A DNA stretch of 64,000 nucleotides from Christiangramia lutea (lineage in GTDB: Bacteria; Bacteroidota; Bacteroidia; Flavobacteriales; Flavobacteriaceae): NCBI RefSeq assembly GCF_022489035.1, contig NZ_JAKVTV010000001.1, positions 744,001 through 808,000 of the forward strand, written 5' to 3'. The position numbers were made by a program, and so were the translations under genes. The notes below the pieces were generated by a model. It was not told where the DNA came from and made no database searches. It worked only from the letters and a program-made list of their open reading frames with translations. Positions 47,813 through 56,290 of this stretch are shown here, piece after piece. Within the stretch, counting starts at the first letter, position 1. Every line of letters begins with the position of its first letter.

Positions 47813-48190
47813 TCAACCTCCGGTACCTACTAAAATTCCTCCGCCCGCCGTTTCGGGGACAAATTTTTCATTATTACAGTTTTCCACCTTAGTTAATTCA
47901 AAAACAACATTTATTATCTCTGGGATGTTTTGTTTCAGTTGTAATTCAACAGGATAATCGTCATACTTTATATCGTTGGACTCCCTAATACTATCAGCCA
48001 GAGTACAACCACAGTAGCCTACAAAATCGACTTTAATTGTTTTCTCATCTAGAAAATAGGCTTTCAGGACTTCAAATTTATTTGGAAATCCTATACGAAT
48101 TCTTACTTCCGTTAAATTTTCACCGTCAGTTTTAAACTTAAACTTTTTACCATCTAACTGAAATTGGGCATGAAAGTATTCCTTAGGCAT
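47813..48190 (-). CDS. Small protein of unknown function with a Gly-rich C-terminus
   Basis: A 125-residue protein with no signal peptide or membrane helix. Most of it looks like a beta-rich soluble domain (FHAQFQLDGKKFKFKTDGENL, FVGYCGCTLADS with a C-G-C pair). The last 12 residues are TAGGGILVGTGG, an abrupt Gly-rich tail ending in Gly-Gly. I do not recognise it. It is 13 bases upstream of the kinase gene and on the same strand, so it probably belongs to the same operon; a role as a signal or modifier for the kinase is speculation. Confidence 0.6.
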   Translation of the reverse strand: MPKEYFHAQFQLDGKKFKFKTDGENLTEVRIRIGFPNKFEVLKAYFLDEKTIKVDFVGYCGCTLADSIRESNDIKYDDYPVELQLKQNIPEIINVVFELTKVENCNNEKFVPETAGGGILVGTGG

Positions 48191-48310
48191 AAAAAAATTT
48201 TATTTGGTTAGTATTAAGATTCTGTAGGGAGCTCTAATTTCTAAAAAAAATCGAAAAATCCTCATAAATACCTCAATTTTAATCCGATATACTAACACAA
48301 TTAAGAAAAA

Positions 48311-49159
48311 CTATACCAAACTAGGAGAAATTATTCCATTAGTGAGACATTTTGCTACAAGCTCTGTAGTATTACTGCAACCGCTTTTATGAAGTATGTT
48401 TTTGCGGTGTGTCTTGACGGTATGGGGTGAAAGGTGTAGTTCCTTTGCGATCTGTTCGGCGTTATGCCCCCTGGACAGCCTTATCAGGATCTGCTTTTCT
48501 CTTTCAGTGAATAATTCTGATAGATCCTTTTTTCCTCCTTCACATAATTCCGGATCAAATTTTCCAGTAGAAATATCAACATTGAAATAACACTTTCCTC
48601 CATTAATATTAATAAAGGAAACCGCATTTGTACTAGATATTTTTAAATGAGAAACATCTGTTTGAATGCAGAGCACATGCTCGGGAGCTCCATTTTCAAG
48701 AACACTTAACGGAATGGCCTGGTAAAGCATAGTTCTTATTTGACCAGAAGAATCTCTCATTCGATAGGAAAACATGTTCTTATAGGAAAGCACATCTTTC
48801 CTATCCAAATAAGTAGTATAGAAGTCACTTACTACCTTTCCCTTTAAATTGATCCCTTCAAGTTCCTCAGGCAGAATTGCCCTTAAAAGGTCCTGTAGAA
48901 CTATTTCCTCCACAGGCTTAGCCACGAATTGCTCTACAGATTTTGACACATATTCCAGCTGAAAATCATGCAAATTGACGATGTATAAATAAGAATTACC
49001 AAGAGCGAACATGGAAGCGTATCTTTTAAAATCTTCAGAAATTTCGAAAGGACGGTATTTCTTCACCCGGCTGGAATAAACCTTTTTCCAGTAATCTGAG
49101 ATCTTTTTCAGATCCTTATCCATAAATCTTTTCAATTTAGATAAGTAAATATAAGACAT
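48311..49159 (-). CDS. PAS-LuxR transcriptional regulator
   Basis: A 282-residue regulator. Residues 50-180 look like a PAS-type sensor domain (YLYIVNLHDFQLEYVSKSVEQF, then SYRMRDSSGQIRTMLYQAI). The C-terminal LuxR DNA-binding domain is LFTEREKQILIRLSRGHNAEQIAKELHLSPHTVKTHRKNILHKSG. There is no receiver domain. The family is frequent in Flavobacteriaceae. ATG 49123 (Met13) is an alternative start. It is transcribed alone, in the same direction as the unknown gene and kinase that follow 120 bases later. Confidence 0.9.
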   Translation of the reverse strand: MSYIYLSKLKRFMDKDLKKISDYWKKVYSSRVKKYRPFEISEDFKRYASMFALGNSYLYIVNLHDFQLEYVSKSVEQFVAKPVEEIVLQDLLRAILPEELEGINLKGKVVSDFYTTYLDRKDVLSYKNMFSYRMRDSSGQIRTMLYQAIPLSVLENGAPEHVLCIQTDVSHLKISSTNAVSFININGGKCYFNVDISTGKFDPELCEGGKKDLSELFTEREKQILIRLSRGHNAEQIAKELHLSPHTVKTHRKNILHKSGCSNTTELVAKCLTNGIISPSLV

Positions 49160-49516
49160 GTAATAAACCTGGAAAATATTAAGTATGTGGAAAATAAAAA
49201 GCCCTAGGAGCCATCCTAAAGCTTTTATACTAACGTCTTATAATTAGCATTGGAATATGGACACAAAATTATCTTTTTACCCCAACAAAAAAACATTCTG
49301 GATATTTGACCCTACCCAAATTTCCAGGTGTTACAGATTTCTTGACTAATCATTAATTTGGAAAGGCAAGATAGATTGGTAGGTTTGGATTCGAAATACC
49401 TTTTTAAAGGTATTTTAGAACTGTTACCTTATCCACCTAGATTTTAGCTTAGGTTTACACCTTTGCTATTATTTGAATAAATTGTACTTTCGGATCTTCC
49501 TTTTTAAAAGTTTTAT
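49160..49516. other. 357-base divergent intergenic region
   Basis: Between the PAS-LuxR gene and the HupE-like gene. It holds an imperfect hairpin at about 49195-49228 (AAAAGCCCTAGGA / TCCTAAAGCTTTT, two mismatches). No exact TAnnTTTG box was found on either strand; the plus-strand TATTATTTG near 49470 has one extra spacer base. No ORF was seen. Confidence 0.45.
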
Positions 49517-50104
49517 ATGTCTCAATTTTGGCTCTATTTCAAGCTCGGGCTGGACCACGTTCTGGACTGGCAGGCATACGACCATGTCCTGTTCTTAATT
49601 GTTCTAGTTGCGTCTTACGGCTTTAGCACATGGAAACGAGTATTATGGCTGGTAACTTTATTTACCCTGGGACATACAATGGCATTATTCCTCTCGGTCT
49701 ACGAGATCGTAAGAGTAGATTCAGATTATGTAGAATTCCTGATTCCGGTAACTATCCTGGCCACTGCAGTTTTTGATATCGCCACGGCCGGAAAAAAGGT
49801 AAGGAACACAAATTACAGCGTTCTTTATTTTATCACGGTCTTTTTTGGTCTAATTCACGGGCTTGGATTTTCATCCTATTTCAAAATGATCGCTGCAGGT
49901 GCCGAAAGTAAATTTCTTCCCCTTGTGGAATTCGCCCTGGGAATAGAGGCCGCACAAGTGATCGTAGTACTTATAGTGATGATCATAGGATTTCTTTTAC
50001 AGAACGTACTCAAGGTTTCAAAAAGAGACTGGATCCTGGTAACCGCTTCGATTGTAACCGGGATCATTATTCCTATTCTTATCGAAAGTTATTCTTCCCT
50101 TTAG
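49517..50104 (+). CDS. HupE/UreJ-family membrane protein
   Basis: A 195-residue membrane protein with about six helices. The start (GLDHVLDWQAYDHVLFLIVLVASY) has the G-x-x-H...D-H-x-L-F motif, the middle has TLGHTMAL, and the C-terminal half has GLIHGLGFSSYF followed by LGIEAAQVIVVLIVM. The His/Asp/Glu residues could bind nickel or cobalt; the family is linked to hydrogenase and urease clusters but also occurs alone in Bacteroidota. No hydrogenase or urease genes are nearby, so metal transport is only inferred. Confidence 0.88.
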   Translation: MSQFWLYFKLGLDHVLDWQAYDHVLFLIVLVASYGFSTWKRVLWLVTLFTLGHTMALFLSVYEIVRVDSDYVEFLIPVTILATAVFDIATAGKKVRNTNYSVLYFITVFFGLIHGLGFSSYFKMIAAGAESKFLPLVEFALGIEAAQVIVVLIVMIIGFLLQNVLKVSKRDWILVTASIVTGIIIPILIESYSSL

Positions 50105-50195
50105 ATATTGAAATTTTCGGGGGCATTTTTACCAATAATCTTTTAATTTGCAGTCTATTATTAATTTTTAGACCTATTAGTCTTTTCCCAGATCT

Positions 50196-50627
50196 ATGAA
50201 TCAAAAAAAACAGCAAAAATTCGACAGGGCTTACTTGAGAATTGCCAGAGAATGGAGTAAATTATCACATTGTAATAGAAAACAGGTTGGCGCGTTAATT
50301 GTGAAGGATAGAATGATCATATCAGACGGGTATAATGGAACACCCAGCGGATTTGAGAACTTTTGCGAGGATGAAGAAGGATATACAAAATGGTATGTTT
50401 TGCACGCGGAAGCCAATGCGATCCTTAAGGTTGCCGGCTCTACCCAATCTTGTAAGGATGCCACTTTATATATTACAATGTCCCCCTGTAAGGAATGTAG
50501 TAAATTGATACACCAATCTGGTATAAGCAGACTGGTTTATCAAATAGATTATAAGGATAATTCCGGCCTGGATTTTTTAGAAAAAGCAGGAGTAGAATTA
50601 CAGCAAATAACTGAGCTAGAAGATTGA
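50196..50627 (+). CDS. dCMP deaminase / ComEB-type cytidine deaminase
   Basis: A 143-residue zinc deaminase. The zinc site is HAEANAIL (His, catalytic Glu) and SPCKECSKL (two Cys). The start and CNRKQVGALIVKDRMIISDGYNGTPSG are the dCMP deaminase pattern. It turns dCMP into dUMP for thymidylate synthesis; ribonucleotide reductase genes are 5 kb downstream. The stop overlaps the start of the S41 protease gene by four bases (TTGA), so translation of the protease depends on it. Confidence 0.93.
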   Translation: MNQKKQQKFDRAYLRIAREWSKLSHCNRKQVGALIVKDRMIISDGYNGTPSGFENFCEDEEGYTKWYVLHAEANAILKVAGSTQSCKDATLYITMSPCKECSKLIHQSGISRLVYQIDYKDNSGLDFLEKAGVELQQITELED

Positions 50628-52216
50628 AAGGAAAAAATAAAATATACACGCCACTTCTTTTAAGTATTGCCTGTGCGATTGGGCTCATCCTTGGTGCGCG
50701 ATTGAATTTTGACCCTTCAGACGAACTATTTTCTGCCAATCCAAAAAAGCAAAAACTAAACCGACTCATAGATTACATAGACTATGAATATGTAGACGAT
50801 GTTAATACAGACAGCATCGTAGATGTTACCGTCGATAAAATCCTCGAGAACCTTGATCCCCATTCCGTATATATTCCGAAGGATGAATACGACAGGGTTA
50901 CCGAAAATATGAAAGGAGACTTCGTGGGAATTGGGGTTAGCTTTTATAACATTAATGATACTATAGTTGTAATTAAAGCCCTGGAAGGTGGCCCCAGTGA
51001 AAAAATGGGCATTCGCGGCGGCGACAGGATACTTTATGCGAACGGAAAAAAGCTGTTTAATTTAGCCATCAGCGATGACTCCATTACCACCCAGCTTAAA
51101 GGCAAGGCGAATACAAAGGTTACTTTAAAGGTTCTTCGCAAAGGCATTAATGACTTACTAACTTTTAATATTAAAAGAGGAAAAGTTCCTTTAAAAAGCG
51201 TTGATGCTTCTTACATGCTTACCGAAGATTTGGGTTACATAAAAGTGGACAGGTTTTCTGAAACTACCTACAAGGAGTTTAGCGAGGCAATTAAGGAATT
51301 AAAGAAAAATGGGGCTAAAGAAATAGCCCTGGATCTTCGTGACAATCCAGGTGGATATCTTTCTGAAGCCATCAACATTGCCGATGAGTTCATTAAAGAC
51401 GAAAAACTTATTCTGTTCACCAAAAATAAAAGCGGGGCGATCGAAGAAACCTACTCGCAAAGAGAAGGAAGCTTCGAAAACGGAAAGGTTTATGTACTGA
51501 TCAATGAAAATTCGGCTTCTGCCAGTGAAGTAGTGGCCGGGGCTTTGCAGGACAATGATGTGGGCACCATCATTGGCCGAAGATCCTATGGGAAAGGACT
51601 CGTTCAACGTGAAATGGAACTCGGAGACGGTAGCGCAGTAAGACTTACCATTGCGCGCTATTATACACCTACCGGTAGATCTATCCAAAAACCTTATAAC
51701 AATGGGAATGAATCATATTTTAACGACTATATGCGACGTTATAAGAACGGCGAACTTAACAGTGAAGATAGCATTGTAGTAAATGATTCTCTTAGATATG
51801 TGACTCCAGGTGGAAAAATCGTCTATGGTGGAGGAGGTATTATTCCTGATATTTTCGTTCCCAAGGATACAGATTCTGAAAAAGAAAAACTGACCTTCCT
51901 TCTGCGCGGCGGATATATGAGTCGATTTGTTTTCAATATCCTGGAAGAGAACAGGGAATATTATAATTCAATTAGCCGGAAAAACTTCAGAAGCGAGATC
52001 AGGATCACCGATAAAATGATTTATGACTTTGACAGGTATTTAGGACAAATGAATATTGGAATGAGTTCGACCAGCGAATCTCATAAACCTCTTTTAAAGA
52101 AATATTTAAAAGCCGAAATCGCACAACAACTTTTTGGAACTAATGCATTTGAACGGTATTTAAATGAAGATGACCGAATAATTGAGAAAGTAATTGAGTT
52201 GTCCCGCGAAAAATAA
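50624..52216 (+). CDS. S41-family carboxyl-terminal processing protease
   Basis: A 530-residue exported protease. The TTG start at 50624 is the only one that gives the N-terminal membrane anchor (KIYTPLLLSIACAIGLILG, 5-24). The PDZ domain lies at about 95-175 (GIGVSFYN, GGPSEKMGIRGGDRIL). The catalytic domain has DLRDNPGGYLSEAI and the Ser-Lys dyad: Ser in NENSASASEVVAGAL and Lys in RRSYGKGLVQRE. A C-terminal extension of about 150 residues is present, as in Bacteroidota homologues. It is anchored in the periplasm and trims protein C-termini. It starts within the stop of the dCMP deaminase gene. Confidence 0.93.
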   Translation: MKGKNKIYTPLLLSIACAIGLILGARLNFDPSDELFSANPKKQKLNRLIDYIDYEYVDDVNTDSIVDVTVDKILENLDPHSVYIPKDEYDRVTENMKGDFVGIGVSFYNINDTIVVIKALEGGPSEKMGIRGGDRILYANGKKLFNLAISDDSITTQLKGKANTKVTLKVLRKGINDLLTFNIKRGKVPLKSVDASYMLTEDLGYIKVDRFSETTYKEFSEAIKELKKNGAKEIALDLRDNPGGYLSEAINIADEFIKDEKLILFTKNKSGAIEETYSQREGSFENGKVYVLINENSASASEVVAGALQDNDVGTIIGRRSYGKGLVQREMELGDGSAVRLTIARYYTPTGRSIQKPYNNGNESYFNDYMRRYKNGELNSEDSIVVNDSLRYVTPGGKIVYGGGGIIPDIFVPKDTDSEKEKLTFLLRGGYMSRFVFNILEENREYYNSISRKNFRSEIRITDKMIYDFDRYLGQMNIGMSSTSESHKPLLKKYLKAEIAQQLFGTNAFERYLNEDDRIIEKVIELSREK

Positions 52217-52230
52217 TATTTTGGACGGGC

Positions 52231-52533
52231 ATGCAGAATTTCCTGGAATATTTATCTATGATCTGGCCGCTCTCCCCTCTATTTTTATTTATAATAGCGG
52301 TGAGTTTCAGGTTAATGGATAACAGTGCCTATTTGTTCCTAAAAAACGAGATCCTTATAAATTCCTCAAATGTTTCTCGTAAACTTCTAAAAAAGCATAT
52401 CAACATTGCAGAAGACCCTGAATTCATAAGGAAATTAAGAAGAGCCCTTTTATACCGAAATCTTCAGCAAAGCTTTATGGTACTGGCAATTATAAGCCTG
52501 CCCTTGAGCTTAATGTTTTTCTTTTTAATTTAA
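52231..52533 (+). CDS. Small membrane protein of unknown function
   Basis: A 100-residue protein with two membrane helices, about 9-28 (SMIWPLSPLFLFIIAVSFRL) and 78-100 (QSFMVLAIISLPLSLMFFFL). Between them is a basic, hydrophilic stretch with many Arg/Lys (RKLLKKHINIAEDPEFIRKLRR). Not recognised. It starts 14 bases after the S41 protease stop, so it may be part of that operon. Its 3' end overlaps the convergent oxidoreductase gene by 9 bases. Confidence 0.6.
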   Translation: MQNFLEYLSMIWPLSPLFLFIIAVSFRLMDNSAYLFLKNEILINSSNVSRKLLKKHINIAEDPEFIRKLRRALLYRNLQQSFMVLAIISLPLSLMFFFLI

Positions 52534-53142
52534 TTTATCGTGCACTTTTGTGTGCTCCCCATTATTCCATTCGGTAAGTATATCTGTAGCAACTGCAGCC
52601 CCACTACCACTGGCAATTGCATACTGGCTGCGCCAACCTGCAAGCGTTCCTGTTACATAAAGCCCTGGCTTTACAAGGTGATCTTCATTTTTCAGCTGCA
52701 CCCTGTTCTTCGAAGCCTTCGCTTTTTTATGAGGGATCACATATTCCTCCAAACCAGCGATCCTAAACGGACTGGCATACCCAACCGTGACTACGATGGA
52801 TCTGGCAGAATAAGAATTTTTATTACTTATGACCTCAAAACCACTGTCAACTTCTTTTATTTCCTTTACCTTTTCACCAGAGATCTGTTCCAGCTTCGGG
52901 TATAGATCTGAAAGCTGATTTGCACCTTCTCGAAGAAGATCCATTCCCTTAGTTTCAGGAGCGATTCCGAAGACATTTCTCAGCAACGCAGATTGCAAAT
53001 GAGAGCTTTTTTGATGCAGGATTATTCCTGCTCTTTTATTTTCTGCGTAAGGCTTTTCAAGACCTGATCCAATCACTAAGGCACACGAAAGGCCGGCTGC
53101 TCCACCACCTATGATGAGAACATCAAAATTCACCTTACTCAT
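52525..53142 (-). CDS. Short FAD-dependent oxidoreductase (thioredoxin-reductase-like fold)
   Basis: A 205-residue flavoprotein starting at ATG 53142 (an upstream start at 53169 is also open). It has the FAD dinucleotide loop VLIIGGGAAGLSCAL, SIVVTVGYASPF, and the second FAD-binding segment GLYVTGTLAGWRSQYAIASGSG. Between them the NAD(P)H-binding domain and the redox C-x-x-C of thioredoxin reductase are missing; only about 60 residues link the two parts. It may be a reductase that uses another protein as electron donor. The start overlaps the gene upstream by 8 bases (ATGAGTAA). The shorter start is preferred because it follows that coupling. Confidence 0.8.
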   Translation of the reverse strand: MSKVNFDVLIIGGGAAGLSCALVIGSGLEKPYAENKRAGIILHQKSSHLQSALLRNVFGIAPETKGMDLLREGANQLSDLYPKLEQISGEKVKEIKEVDSGFEVISNKNSYSARSIVVTVGYASPFRIAGLEEYVIPHKKAKASKNRVQLKNEDHLVKPGLYVTGTLAGWRSQYAIASGSGAAVATDILTEWNNGEHTKVHDKLN

Positions 53143-53329
53143 GTTTTTTCGAAATCGTTCTTGAAACAAGCAGAATCACCATAAGCACGATCACACAAAG
53201 ACTTGCCAGCATGACGATGAGAGCTTTTGCACTTTCTCCTTCGGTTAGATTATCAAAGTTGAGTTCGCCGGCACTAATCCCAATAAATACAAGAGCCAGG
53301 AATATAATGGTATAAATAAAATATTTCAT
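53135..53329 (-). CDS. Small two-helix membrane protein
   Basis: A 64-residue protein, MKYFIYTIIFLALVFIGIS (first helix 1-19), a loop with Glu/Asn (LNFDNLTEGESA), and a second helix 36-57 (ALIVMLASLCVIVLMVILLV), ending in a basic tail. Family unknown. It starts on the last base of the MarC stop and its stop overlaps the oxidoreductase start (ATGAGTAA), so the three genes are one operon. Confidence 0.65.
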   Translation of the reverse strand: MKYFIYTIIFLALVFIGISAGELNFDNLTEGESAKALIVMLASLCVIVLMVILLVSRTISKKHE

Positions 53330-53907
53330 TAAAATAAATTCTGAATGTTTGCAGCGAATAACTTAACCGCAATGGCAAGCAAGATCACCCCAAATACCTT
53401 TCTAATTACATTGATACCCTGCGATCCCAGGATCTTCTCGATCTTAGCGGAAGATTTCAGAACCAGGTACACAAATATAATATTGATAATTATAGCAACA
53501 ATGATATTTACCGTTTCATATTCAGCCTGAAGTGAAACCAGTGAAGTCATGGTTCCCGCTCCAGCGATCAATGGAAATGCAAGTGGCACTACAGATGCGG
53601 TTTCCGGCGCATCATCCTTGTAAAGACTAATTCCCAGGATCATTTCCAGGGCCAGAAAGAAAAGAATAAACGAACCTGCAACAGCGAAGGAATTTACATC
53701 AATTCCAATAAGATTAAGGATCTCCTTTCCAAGAAAAAGAAAAACTATCATAATGATCCCCGCCACGATAGAAGCCTTCTCACTTTGAATATGCCCTACT
53801 TTCTTTCTAAGATCGATAATGATCGGGATATTCCCAATGATATCTATAACTGCAAAAAGAACCATACCTGCAGTAAATATCTGCCTGAAATCTAACACTT
53901 TAAACAT
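53329..53907 (-). CDS. MarC-family membrane protein
   Basis: A 192-residue protein with six membrane helices, starting DFRQIFTAGMVLFAVIDIIGNIPIIIDL. IDIIGNIPI and the later PLAFPLIAGAGTMTSLVSLQAE are the MarC signature (conserved Asn-Pro and Pro-Leu-x-x-P). The family was named for a wrongly assigned antibiotic-resistance role, and no function is established. The gene overlaps the small membrane protein by 1 base. It has a promoter with both elements in consensus (53933-53962). Confidence 0.9.
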   Translation of the reverse strand: MFKVLDFRQIFTAGMVLFAVIDIIGNIPIIIDLRKKVGHIQSEKASIVAGIIMIVFLFLGKEILNLIGIDVNSFAVAGSFILFFLALEMILGISLYKDDAPETASVVPLAFPLIAGAGTMTSLVSLQAEYETVNIIVAIIINIIFVYLVLKSSAKIEKILGSQGINVIRKVFGVILLAIAVKLFAANIQNLF

Positions 53908-53932
53908 AGCTACCTGTTTTCAAAATTGGCGG

Positions 53933-53962
53933 CAAAAATACTTCAAGATATCTGATTGACAA
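53933..53962 (-). promoter_or_regulatory. Complete Bacteroidota promoter of the MarC operon
   Basis: Minus-strand TTG (53962-53960), exactly 19 bases, then TATTTTTG (53940-53933). This is the full TTG-N19-TAnnTTTG consensus, the best promoter in the window. The leader to the MarC start is about 20 bases. Confidence 0.7.
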
Positions 53963-54029
53963 TCGGGTAGCCAGGTTAAATTTATGTAAATTTTATTGCC
54001 GTATTTCTTCGCCTTAAAACATAGAAAAT

Positions 54030-54037
54030 TATCTTTG
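54030..54037 (+). promoter_or_regulatory. -7 promoter box of the DUF3109 gene
   Basis: TATCTTTG, exact TAnnTTTG. The ATG follows 4 bases after its G (54042), so the transcript would begin at or next to the start codon (leaderless). The -33 triplet at spacing 19 is TTC. Confidence 0.5.
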
Positions 54038-54041
54038 TCAC

Positions 54042-54614
54042 ATGTTTCAATTAGGGAAAACTTTAGTATCAGAGGAGATCATTAAAAATGATTTTTTATG
54101 CAACCTTTCCGCCTGCAAGGGAGCTTGTTGCGTAGATGGAGAAGCGGGAGCACCGGTAGAGCCCGAGGAAAGAGAAATTATGGAAGATATCTACCCAAAG
54201 GTTAAGCCCTATCTTCGGAAAGAAGGGATAGAAGCCATCGAAAAACAGGGGGTTTATATTACTCGTGAAAATGGTGAGATAGAAACCCCGCTAATAAATG
54301 GTGCAGATTGTGCTTATGTTACTTTCGATGATAAAGGCACTGCCCTTTGCGGTATAGAAGAAGCCTACAACCAGGGTGATATCGACTGGAAAAAACCTGT
54401 TTCGTGCCACTTATACCCGGTGAGAATTCAGGAATATTCGGCTTTCTCTGCAGTGAACTACCATCGCTGGGAGATATGCGATGATGCCTGTAGTCTTGGC
54501 GCTGAATTGCAGGTTCCTATCTATAAGTTTGTGAAGGAAGGACTCATTAGGAAATTTGGAGAAAATTGGTTCAAAGAATTGGAGGAGGTAGCTAAGGATA
54601 TTCAGAAAAAATAA
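54042..54614 (+). CDS. DUF3109 cysteine-cluster protein
   Basis: A 190-residue protein with two Cys clusters: LCNLSACKGACCVDGEAGAPV (C-x4-C-x3-CC) and DCAYVTFDDKGTALCGIEEAY followed by PVSCHLYPVRI. This is the DUF3109 pattern, which belongs to the YkgJ-like Cys/His cluster group that probably binds an Fe-S cluster or zinc. Function unknown, but the family is conserved in Bacteroidota. Divergent from the MarC operon; it has its own -7 box close to the ATG. The end is followed by 541 bases without a gene. Confidence 0.9.
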   Translation: MFQLGKTLVSEEIIKNDFLCNLSACKGACCVDGEAGAPVEPEEREIMEDIYPKVKPYLRKEGIEAIEKQGVYITRENGEIETPLINGADCAYVTFDDKGTALCGIEEAYNQGDIDWKKPVSCHLYPVRIQEYSAFSAVNYHRWEICDDACSLGAELQVPIYKFVKEGLIRKFGENWFKELEEVAKDIQKK

Positions 54615-55155
54615 TCAAGTTTTAATTGGGTTCAACTCGCATAATTTCGAATTTAGACAGGTTTTCCCTAAATTAGTATTTCAATTTCATTCTCCAATTT
54701 TTATTGAAGTAATTATAAATGGCCTTTTGATTAAGCCTGTGGCTATTCAATAATATATCTACAGAATTTTAAATTTATCTATACCCACAAATTTTATAGA
54801 TAACCAATCAAAAAATTTAATTCTGTTTTTGTTGAAAACCGGCACTAAATCGCCGGTTTTCTTCCGTTATAAGTACAAAAATGTGGAGATTTTACAGAAA
54901 ATTTCAGCCTTTTCTACAACCACATTCTTTTCAATTTAATTTTCAGGTTATCAAATTATTAACAATTTATAAATATCTGTTTATCCGTATTTTATTGTTA
55001 GTTATAAACAAAAACACTAATAAAACCAGACGAAGTGCGTGTTGAAAACTTTGTTGAAAACGTTTAAGGCAAAATCTTTCATTATCTATCTCATTTTTAA
55101 ATATTTGTTAAACACTTTTCAATACTAACCACAAAGACCTAAAATTTTAACAATT
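54615..55155. other. 541-base non-coding region upstream of nrdB
   Basis: AT-rich. It starts with the DUF3109 tail and a terminator at 54834-54861. It holds three copies of TGTTGAAAAC (about 54830, 55038 and 55051; the last two are 13 bases apart) and a related TTTTCAATA on the other strand near 55112. ATP-type DnaA-box-like TTATCCGTA occurs at about 54984. No ORF or exact TAnnTTTG box was seen. The NrdR consensus (ACACwATATAGTGT) is not evident. Confidence 0.5.
54834..54861 (+). terminator. Terminator downstream of the DUF3109 gene
   Basis: Stem GAAAACCGGC / GCCGGTTTTC with an 8-base loop, then TTCC. It lies 220 bases after the DUF3109 stop, so it may serve a longer transcript or act as an attenuator for the nrdB leader. 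Confidence 0.6.
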
Positions 55156-56133
55156 ATGGCGCAGATTGAACCCATTTTGCAGGAGAACAAAGATCGCTTT
55201 GTGATCTTCCCGATTAAACATCATGATATTTGGGATTGGTATAAAAAAATGGAGGCTTGTTTCTGGACTGCTGAAGAGATAGACCTACATCAGGATCTTA
55301 CAGACTGGTCTAATAAGCTAAATTCTGACGAGCGCTATTTTATAAAACATATTCTTGCATTTTTCGCGGCTTCAGATGGGATAGTGAATGAGAATCTGGC
55401 CGAAAATTTCGTAAATGAGGTTCAGTATTCTGAAGCCAAGTTCTTTTATGGTTTCCAGATCATGATGGAAAATATTCATTCTGAAACCTATTCTCTATTG
55501 ATCGACACATATGTAAAAGATGATAAAGAGAAAGATCAGTTATTCAAGGCTATCGAGGTTTTTCCTGCGATCAAGAAAAAGGCCGATTGGGCTCTTAAAT
55601 GGATCGAATCAGATTCTTTCGCAGAAAGATTAATTGCTTTCGCTGCCGTTGAAGGAATATTCTTTTCCGGAGCTTTCTGTTCCATCTTCTGGCTGAAAAA
55701 ACGTGGATTAATGCCAGGACTTACTTTCTCGAATGAACTTATTTCGAGAGATGAAGGTATGCATTGTGATTTTGCAGTTCATCTGCATAATAATCACCTG
55801 GTTAATAAAGTACCGAAAGAAAAAATTAGAGAGATCATCCTTGATGCTCTTAATATAGAACGTGAGTTTATCACAGAATCCCTTCCTATTAGTTTAATTG
55901 GCATGAATGCCAAGTTAATGACCCAATATCTTGAATTCGTAACCGACAGGTTACTGGTAGAACTGGAATGCGAGAAAGAATTCAATGTTTCAAATCCATT
56001 CGACTTCATGGATATGATCAACCTGCAAGGCAAAACTAATTTCTTTGAGAAACGTGTTAGCGAGTATCAGAAAGCGGGTGTAATGAACAAAGACAAAGAA
56101 TCAGATGAGATCAGCTTTGATGCTGATTTTTAA
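55156..56133 (+). CDS. nrdB: Ribonucleotide reductase class Ia, small subunit
   Basis: A 325-residue R2 protein that makes the tyrosyl radical for ribonucleotide reduction. The metal ligands can be read in [16 protein letters not shown], the first Glu/His group [15 protein letters not shown], and [14 protein letters not shown] and [12 protein letters not shown]. The radical Tyr is in [15 protein letters not shown]. The C-terminal end SFDADF matches the R1-docking heptapeptide of eukaryotic R2. The whole sequence is strikingly like mammalian RRM2 rather than E. coli NrdB. nrdA follows 157 bases downstream. Confidence 0.97.
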   Translation: MAQIEPILQENKDRFVIFPIKHHDIWDWYKKMEACFWTAEEIDLHQDLTDWSNKLNSDERYFIKHILAFFAASDGIVNENLAENFVNEVQYSEAKFFYGFQIMMENIHSETYSLLIDTYVKDDKEKDQLFKAIEVFPAIKKKADWALKWIESDSFAERLIAFAAVEGIFFSGAFCSIFWLKKRGLMPGLTFSNELISRDEGMHCDFAVHLHNNHLVNKVPKEKIREIILDALNIEREFITESLPISLIGMNAKLMTQYLEFVTDRLLVELECEKEFNVSNPFDFMDMINLQGKTNFFEKRVSEYQKAGVMNKDKESDEISFDADF

Positions 56134-56137
56134 AGCC

Positions 56138-56172
56138 CAACTGCGCTGTGTCCCCCAACGCGGCGCAAGTTG
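56138..56172 (+). promoter_or_regulatory. Hairpin between nrdB and nrdA
   Basis: CAACTGCGC pairs with GCGCAAGTTG (one bulge) around a C-rich loop, 4 bases after the nrdB stop, and is followed by ATCTTTAATTTTTTC. A second GC-rich hairpin (GCGG...CCGC) is near 56212. It might reduce readthrough to nrdA or be a simple terminator of nrdB. Confidence 0.45.
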
Positions 56173-56290
56173 ATCTTTAATTTTTTCACTAGAAATATCA
56201 CTTTATAATCGCGGTGTAAACGGCCGCACAGGATGGATAATACCTTTTCCGAAAGAAATCTTAGCCTCAAACTAACTAAAATTTAAGCAA

